Below, in pieces: positions 57,350 through 64,000 of a stretch of DNA of 64,000 bases. The translations under genes were made by a program, and so were the position numbers. Below the pieces are notes generated by a model. The model was not told the DNA's origin and did no database searches. It worked only from the letters and a program-made list of their open reading frames with translations. This stretch comes from Aphelocoma coerulescens (lineage: Eukaryota > Chordata > Aves > Passeriformes > Corvidae), in contig NC_091017.1 of assembly GCF_041296385.1 (NCBI RefSeq), positions 78,235,055-78,299,054 of the forward strand. The letters run 5' to 3'. Position 1 is the stretch's first letter; each line of letters opens with the position of its first letter.

Positions 57350-58077
57350 AATCATGGAATCATGGAATGGGTTGGGTGGGAGAGGACCTCAAAAATCATT
57401 CCATTGCCACCCCATCCATGGGCAGGGACACCTCCCACTATCCCAGGCTGCTCCAAGCCCCAGTGTCCAGCCTGCCCTTGGGCACTGCCAGGGATCCAGG
57501 GGCAGCCCCAGCTGCTCTGGCAATTCCAGCCCAGCCCCTCCCCACCCTCCCAGCCAGCAATTCCTTCCCAACATCCCAGCCCAAGCTCCCCTTTCCCACT
57601 GGGAAGTCATTCCCTGCCTCCTGGCCCTCCAGCCCTTGGCCCCAGTCCCTCTGCAGCTCTCCTGGAGCCCCTTTAGGCCCTGCAAGGGGCTCCCAGCTCT
57701 CCCTGGCTCCTTCCCTTCTCCAGGGGAACATTCCCAGCTCTCCCAGGCTGCCTCCAGAGCAGAGGGGCTCCAGCCCTGCAGCAGCTCCGGGGCCTCCTCT
57801 GGGCTCTCTCCAGCAGCTCCACGTCCTTCTGCTGTTGGCCCCAGGGCTGGGGCAGCTCTGCAGGTGGGCTCTCACCTGAGGGGGCCCAGGGACAGAATTC
57901 CCACTTTTCCTGCTGCCCACGCTGGGATCAGCCCAGGGCATGGGGAGTTCTGGGCTGGGCCATTCCAGCCTCATCCACAACATCCCAAATCCTTCTCCCA
58001 GGGCTGCTCCAGCTGTTCATCCCCACCCTGGATTAATTTTGGACCAGCACCAAGGATCTGCCAAACTTTGGAACACG
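57350..58077 (-). mobile_element. CR1 3' fragment, 728 bp
   Basis: AATCATGGAATCATGGAATGG-type start, full young body, then CAGCTCCACGTCCTTCTGC and on to GGATCTGCCAAACTTTGGAAC. It covers the same span as 24,514-25,233 in the opposite orientation. Confidence 0.93.
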
Positions 58078-58476
58078 AGACCCCACCAAAGTCCAGGATC
58101 ATCTGGGCTCCATGCCGGAATATCATGAACGCTGCTCCCGGATGGAGCAATGGGTTGTTCTCGTCAACCACATGATTTTTCCTGCTTTTCCAGAGCCAAC
58201 TTTGTTACTTTTTTGCCATCGAGACATGAAACAGTTTTTGGGGCCTTTGTGTTCCAAGTTTCCCTCTCTCAACATCCCACTCCAAAGTGGTTGTAGCTGC
58301 ACTTGGGAGTTACACCCAGAGTAGTTACACCCAGTAGTTGGTAGAACCTGAGAGAGCAGAACCAAGTAGATGAGGAGCCCAAAAAGCTGGAATCTCTTCC
58401 AAGCTGGGATGAGGCCAACCCATCCCTGAAAAACTTCTACTAAAAATTCCCTACCTTTACTGCTCGGATTCCAGAG
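58078..58476. other. non-coding, small direct repeat
   Basis: AGTTACACCCAG occurs twice at about 58,305-58,335. Nothing else recognised. Confidence 0.5.
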
Positions 58477-58636
58477 GAATTCAGCAAAAGGATATTTTCC
58501 GGGTGGGATTTTAGGGTGGGAAACAGCTCCACAGAAACTGAATTTTCCAGAAAGTGGAATTAAGCAAAGGAGCATTCTCCAGGTGGGATTTAAGGGTGGG
58601 AAATGGCTCCACACAAATGAAATTTTCCGGAAAGTG
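58477..58636 (+). repeat. 80-bp tandem duplication
   Basis: Two adjacent 80-bp units (58,477-58,556 and 58,557-58,636) that share GTGGGATTTTAGGGTGGGAA-type sequence and TTTTCC(A/G)GAAAGTG, with about fifteen differences by eye. Confidence 0.9.
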
Positions 58637-58642
58637 ACGTCA
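58635..58642 (+). promoter_or_regulatory. palindromic CRE
   Basis: TGACGTCA, the full CREB/ATF palindrome. It straddles the end of the second 80-bp unit. The first unit ends in AAAGTGGAAT, so only one copy carries the site. Confidence 0.4.
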
Positions 58643-59624
58643 GCGATTCCATAGAAACTCCTCTCCTCTATTTGGGCTAAATTTATTTGCCAGGATTCAT
58701 CTGAGGGTCTTCTTTTCAGGAAGATGTGAACTAAAATTCCGGTAGCCGCTCCCAGTTACCCAAATTCTCTCTTTCCTGAAGAAAAAGGAGCTGGAAGCTG
58801 CTTTCCAGGCCAAAATCTGATTCATGTTCTGCCTTCCCACGCTTCTTTTTCCTGTAATTTCCACTGGACACGATTCTTCTCTTGGATCAAATCATCCTCT
58901 TCCCTTCCCGTGCCTGTTCCTTCCTAAAATTGTGCTGGATCGAGTAAGCTGAGGTTCCAGAAGCTGAGCTTGACTGACTGAGAGGCTCTGTTTTCTGGGA
59001 AATTGGGAAAATTGGGATTGAAAGGGCAAGGAGGGATGAGGAAAGGCTGCTTGTTGGGATGGGCGGAAGCCGTGAGTCACAACGGATGAGGGATGAGAAG
59101 ACAAGGAGGAGGCAAGGTTGCTCCAATGGGTCATTTTCCAGGCCCGGACCTCCCCCTGTGGATTTGGGAAAGTTGGAGTCACATCCCTCAGTTACTTTTT
59201 GGATCAAAAGTGGTCACTCGAAACTGAGAAATTCCAGGATTTCGGCTCCTGCTTTTAACCACGCTGTACTGGGAAGCGTTCCTGATGTTTTCCTGCTTTT
59301 CCGCCATCTCCTTGCCATCTTCTTTCATTTAACAGGAATATCAAGTTAGAGGCTCGTTAAGCCTCAGGCTCATTAGGAGAAACCGAAGCTCCTGGAGTTT
59401 GCCTGGAATAGTCGGGATCTGATGACAGAAGCTGACACTGGATTGTTTGGGAGTTCTTAGGATCAAGGAGAAATCGGCTGGAATCCTGTGATGAAAGAAA
59501 TTGGAAACCAATTAGGAAGAGGCAGTGGTTTGTATCAGGCAAGGGAAGCTTTTCCTAAAAAAATCCCACAAAATTCTTGATATAAGGAATAATTTTGTCA
59601 TTTAGGACAAGAAGAAACGGCCTC
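58643..59624. other. non-coding, nothing recognised
   Basis: Unique sequence. Confidence 0.5.
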
Positions 59625-59875
59625 AGATGTGCCAGGGGAGGTTTTGGTTGGGTATCTGGGAAAACTTCTCCCTGGAAAGGGTTGTCTAGGCCTGGAAGAA
59701 GCTTCCCGGGGGTGGAGTCCCCATTCCTGGAGAGATTAAAATTCATGTGGATGTGGCACTTGAGGATGTGGATCAGTGGTGGCCTGGGCAGTGATGGGGA
59801 ATGGTTGGACTGGATGGGTTTGGAGGGCTTTTCCAACCTGAATTATCCAGGGATTTCCTGGATTTATGATGTCAT
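59625..59875 (+). mobile_element. older CR1 tail, second subfamily
   Basis: CTCCCTGGAAAGGGTTGTC, GTGGATGTGGCACTTGAGGA, GGTTGGACTGGATGGGTTTG and CTTTTCCAACCTGAATTATC, the same subfamily as 32,437. Confidence 0.8.
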
Positions 59876-60269
59876 ATGGGGCAGAGCAGAGATCTCGGTG
59901 GCCCTGTGATATCCAATGATCGGAACATTCAGCGATTCCAGTTGGGAAAGGCAGTTCCAGGGAGGTGAGGACACACAATCCAACGTTGTCCCCGGTCCCA
60001 CCAAGGCCAGGCCCTTCCTCTCCTTTCCCTGCATCCAGAAAATTCAGATCCCCCTTTTCCCTCTGTCCTCCAAGGGATGGATAACCCCCTGGGAATTCGC
60101 ACCTCCCTGGAAGCCAGAGCTGCTCCATTTTGAGGGAACCAGCAGGACAGGGCTTTATTTCTGTCCAAAAAACTTCCTTTAAGAGGAGAAAACCTTTGAA
60201 TCCTTGGATATCCATGGAAGCAGCGCTTCCACTCCATCCCAGCTGGCATTTCCCTGTCTCTGCCTCCAC
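59876..60269. other. non-coding, nothing recognised
   Basis: Unique sequence leading into the conserved-looking block. Confidence 0.5.
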
Positions 60270-61260
60270 CAGGAATGGGCTCCAGCTTTTCTATTTTTAT
60301 TTCTGCCTCCCCCCTCCGTTGTTTGCGGAGCTTTCATCCACCCGACCCAAAATCCAGCTCTGCAACTCCGAAACTCCGAGAGCCCCCCGGAAGGAGGAAG
60401 CAGCCGGAGTCAGCAGCCGGAGCAGCGCAGGCACGAAGGTCATCCTTTGCATAATATATTTATCTTGGAAAACGGGATTTTATTCAGGCTATCCAAGAAT
60501 CCAAGTGCTGAAACCAACACTAAGTCAACAGCACTTAGAGTAATGAAATAAATTCTTCAGGACAATCCAGCCGAAGGAGTTGACAAGGAGGGGGGGACCG
60601 GGGTTGTTTTTATTAAAATTCCTTCATTCCTGCAAACCGGCATTGTCTGTATTTCTTGGATGCGGCCTACGGAGAGACACCGTGCAAAGCCTAGGCCGGG
60701 GTTTATTTAGTCTGCTGCCTGCAGCAAAGGAAAATAAAAAGCTTAATAAAAGATTTCCTTCTGTGGGAGCCCCTGCGATTTGCAGATTGGAAGATAAGGG
60801 GGCTGTTCGGAGGAAGGGATAATTCTCCATCCCAACAGAGATGGCATTCCCAGGCTAAGGGAACGGGAATTTATCTCCAGCCTCTGGTTAACCACAGGCC
60901 TGAGTGAAAGCCACCAGGACTGAAAGCTTAAACTGTTCTTAATTGTGCTGTAAAGCTCAAAGGAAAATATTTTTGATGCTCCGGCTTTTTAATCTAAATA
61001 TGATTTAAATTCGGCTGTGCCCTTTCCCTCCCGACAGCACTACATCAATCCTTGATTTCATGACCTCTCGCGTGGAATTCTGCCAGGAATTCCATTGAAT
61101 TGGAAGCTTAATTGGAAGCTTAATTTCCACTGGCCCTAAAACGTCAAGATTCGGTTACGCTGCAGCTGCAGCAGCAGCAGCAAAATGAAGTTCTGCTTCT
61201 GATCCTTTCGTTTACCTGGAGAGAGGTTTCATCCCATTATTCCCAGATATGGTAGCTGTT
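60270..61260. other. candidate conserved non-coding block
   Basis: About 1 kb free of CR1 and of GGAATTCC-type local words except at about 61,075-61,100. Balanced, motif-rich text includes TTGCATAATATATTTATCTTGG, GGGGTTTATTTAGTCTGCTG, TTTTTAATCTAAATATGATTT and ACTACATCAATCCTTGATTTC, then a CAGCTGCAGCAGCAGCAGC run. No frame supports coding. It is the best conserved regulatory candidate in the window, judged by texture alone. Confidence 0.4.
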
Positions 61261-62430
61261 ATTCCTTTGCTCAGGAATTCTGTGATTCCAGGTCCTGAAG
61301 AATTTTTTTAGACCTTGAAAATGGAAAAGTTTCTCAGTTCCAGAAATGGAAAATTCCCTTGGTTTTGGTGTCTTCCCTTTCCAACTCCCAACCTGCCTCT
61401 CCCACCCTGTGGTTCTCCACAGCCCAGGGATCCGGGATTCCATAGAACTTCTTCCCGTTCGTCCTCCCCCCCCAAGCCAGAAAATCTCCAGGATTTTGTA
61501 GTCCACATCAAAGAGGAGGAAAAGAATTCACCAATCCTTTCCCACCTTTTTTCCAGCAGGGAAATAAAAGAAGACAAAAGATTCTTTCCATGGATGTCCT
61601 GCACAAGGAAAGATCCAACCAAAGGCTTTGCAGGGACCCTGTGGAAAATCCAAGGAGATCCCTTGAGTCTCCCACATCTCACAATCCCATTTTTTCCATG
61701 AATCCATGATGCATTTGCTTCTCAAAATGCACGAGCCAGCATCTCCCAAAATTCAGGCCAAGCTTTGCAGCCCAGTTCAACTTCCAAGGGCTGCTGCGGC
61801 AAAATCCTTGGAAATTCAAAATAAGCAGAAACGGTGCCAATATTTCAGCAGACCATGGATGGGATCCAACCAAATCCCTACGGCACCTGCTCTGCTACTC
61901 TGGATTAATTTAGCTGGGAATGTTTTCCTTAAATTTCTCTTTTCTCCTCTTTGTTCCACCTGGGAAGGAATTTGCCTCCTGCATTGTCTTCCAACCCAAC
62001 ACGGCATTGAGGTGGAATTGTTGGATGTTCCAGAAAATCCCGGGCAGTTGGCTTCCAGTTGGGTCACCATTCCTCCCCATTCCCTCTTTTCCGTCTCTCC
62101 TTTAGGAATGGGATCCACGCAGGGTGAAATCCCTATGATCGGGGCCGTTTGGAGTTAATAATTCTGTGTTCTCTCTTTTTAAGGCCCAGTTGTGGTGTCT
62201 GAACCTTCTCCGGGCTCAACTGATCCACAAGCGGCCTCACTCCCAGAATTCCGGTGATCCCGAGTTTGGATTGGTCGCCTAATCCGGGCCTAGAGGAAAA
62301 GTTCTGTCCTTAGAGCCACTGTGGGAAAATGTCACCCCTGGATAACTGGAGCTTCCAACTCTTTATTTTATGGAGGAGGCGCGTTCGGATTTTCCCGAAA
62401 GGTTTGGAATTTGTTCACTTTGTGGAATCT
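61261..62430. other. non-coding, nothing recognised
   Basis: Unique sequence. Confidence 0.5.
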
Positions 62431-62478
62431 TGGGATGGCATGGGATGGGATGGGATGGGATGGGATGGGATGGGATGG
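62431..62478 (+). repeat. (GGGAT)n microsatellite
   Basis: About 9 units, the first one GGCAT. Preceded by GGAATCTTGGGATGG, possibly a decayed CR1 tail. Confidence 0.93.
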
Positions 62479-62560
62479 AATCATCAGACTCTGAGCACCA
62501 GAGCCTGTGGGAACACAATTTGAGATTAAAAACTGGGAAAAATACTCCTCCCTTAGGTTG

Positions 62561-62735
62561 GGGAGGCCTTGGAATGGATTTCCCAGAGAAGCTGTGGCTG
62601 CCTCTGGATCCCTGGAAGTGTCCATGGCCAGGCTGGATCCACCTGGGATAGTGGGAGGTGTCCCTGCCCATGGCAGAGGGTAGAATGAGACGATCTTTAA
62701 ATTCCCTCCCAACACATTCAGTGATTCCATGATTT
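62561..62735 (+). mobile_element. CR1 tail
   Basis: CCCAGAGAAGCTGTGGCTGC, GTCCATGGCCAGGCTGG and GAGACGATCTTTAAATTCC, ending at CAGTGATTCCATGATT. Confidence 0.92.
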
Positions 62736-63802
62736 TGTTATCTTGATTCTCAGCCCCCAAGGATTTCTCCCCGAAACTCCGGGAATAAATTTCCTTTCTA
62801 TTTTTAGAGGGGAAAAATCTCCTTTGTTTTCTTTCCAGGGCTTTTTTTTCCAGTTTTTTTTTTTTTCCAGACTCTCCCCTTCAGGTAGTACCTTTTTGAG
62901 GAATTCTGGGGCGCTGGATGAGGCAGGGGCCAGCCTGGGGTAGGAAAACCAGGAGAATAGGATCTTGTTCTGGGACTTTCCAGCCAGGACACACCTTTGG
63001 ATCTGTGCTTCAAGCAAACCCAGGCTCCTGGAGTAGGAAAAAATGATGGAGCTGCAGGAAAACCGGTGGAGTGAAGCTGCTTGGACCACGGAGCGCCGGG
63101 ATCCAGCATTAAAAGCTGGGGGGGGGGGCGGGGGGAAGCAGAGGAAATTAATGATTGGATAATGGATTCCAAATGTTGCCGTTCCAAGTGAAATCCTAGG
63201 AATACAGGCACTTGAGGGGACACGGAGCTCCAAAGCGGATTGTTTTTCAAGGCAGAGCTGTGGCAAGGAGGATGCTGGGTAATGCTTCCCGAATTCCCAG
63301 AAAGGTAATAAGGTGAGGATTTAGCTCCATCCAAGCTCCGTTGGCTTCCGTGCGTGCAGGAGCCATCACGGAGCGCTCTTCCCAAGGCTTTGCATCCCGC
63401 CCGGACTGTTAATCCCGGTGGCAGGTGGCTGCCGGCCATCTGGAATCTCTTCATCCATTAAGATTCTCCCAGAAAGAAAGGAAAGAACTTCCTCAGTAGC
63501 CGGGCCAGGTTTTTCGGGGAGAGCTCCTGTGCGGCGGCTCCGGATCAGCGCTCCCGTTTGGATCGTTGGCTCCAACCTCAGGGAATGGGACTCCACATTC
63601 CCCTTTTCCTACCCAAACACGGCTGCTTCTCCCAGATCCTCACTTCACCTCCTCCATGTGCTTTTCCTGCTTTTCCAGGGGGCCGAATCTGGGATCGCTC
63701 AATGGAGGGGGATGGCATGGAATGGCGGGACAAAGGGAACGGCCTGGAGCTGAGGAGGGAAGGTTTGGATGAGACATTGGGGTGGAATTGTTTGGATAAA
63801 GC
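62736..63802. other. non-coding, nothing recognised
   Basis: Holds the G-run at 63,118. A CpG-richer patch at about 63,340-63,560 has no identifiable gene. Confidence 0.45.
63118..63135 (+). repeat. poly-G run
   Basis: Eleven G, one C, then six G. Confidence 0.95.
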
Positions 63803-63970
63803 TGGAACAGAGAAGCTGTGGCTGCCACATCCCTGGAATTGTCCCAAGCCAGATTGGAAGGGGCTTGGAGCAGCCTGGGATAGTGGGAGGTGTCCCTGCC
63901 CATGGCAGGGTTGGATTGGGATGAGATTTAAGGTCCTTTCCCACCCAGACCATTCCATGATTCCATGATT
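63803..63970 (+). mobile_element. CR1 tail
   Basis: CAGAGAAGCTGTGGCTGCC, then GGGATAGTGGGAGGTGTCCC, ending at ACCATTCCATGATTCCATGA. Confidence 0.93.
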
Positions 63971-64000
63971 ATTCCAATTATTGTTAGGATGTCCCATTCT

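Noticed and set aside
1..64000. CRISPR arrays, tRNA or rRNA genes, prokaryotic operons
   Set aside because: No direct repeats with unique spacers, no cloverleaf-type A/B boxes noticed by eye, no rRNA-like stretch, and no Shine-Dalgarno-spaced gene runs.

Overview
The window looks like non-coding nuclear DNA from a bird, most likely a passerine. The main evidence is about fifty CR1 LINE fragments on both strands. Where the CR1 3' terminus is present it ends in the family's ATTCCATG/ATTCTATG-type tail. Summing my intervals, CR1 covers roughly 12-13 kb, about a fifth of the window. The sequence between copies is rich in GGAATTCC- and TTTTCC-type words. I found no bacterial, phage or plasmid signature, and no CRISPR array, tRNA, rRNA or intact protein-coding gene.

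Layout. 1-5 kb: anonymous sequence, one composite CR1, an AT-rich patch near 2.75 kb and a polypyrimidine tract near 5.2 kb. 5.6-13.6 kb: CR1 copies alternating with featureless DNA. 15.4-15.7 kb: 61 perfect copies of TTCCC. 16.8-33.2 kb: the densest CR1 region, with two GGGAT arrays. 29.98-30.33 and 31.57-31.96 kb: two CR1-free blocks that look like conserved non-coding elements. 35.49-36.41 kb: 927 bp of ATT-phased repeat. 38.7-46.5 kb: more CR1, a 16-bp minisatellite and a purine-rich stretch. 47.9-49.25 kb: a near-identical inverted repeat (arms about 324 bp, spacer 675 bp) with a CTCF-type core in the spacer. 50-59.9 kb: more CR1 and an 80-bp tandem duplication ending at a palindromic CRE. 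60.3-61.3 kb: the best candidate conserved non-coding block. 62.4-64 kb: short CR1 tails and simple repeats.

Coding potential. Long open frames exist, but most are CR1 read in G- or C-rich frames, which lack stop codons. A few short segments have a usable acceptor, an open frame and a consensus donor (9.2, 14.1 and 41.5 kb on +), and there is a possible terminal exon on - at 34.4-33.5 kb. None matches a protein I recognise. The three + segments do not join in phase, so I treat them as weak candidates. The window is probably intronic or intergenic.

No new enzymatic or defence system is visible. The structurally interesting items are the inverted repeat with its CTCF-like core, a CR1-CR1 junction shared by four loci, outward-facing CR1 tail pairs, the long ATT-phased array and the conserved-looking block at 60-61 kb.
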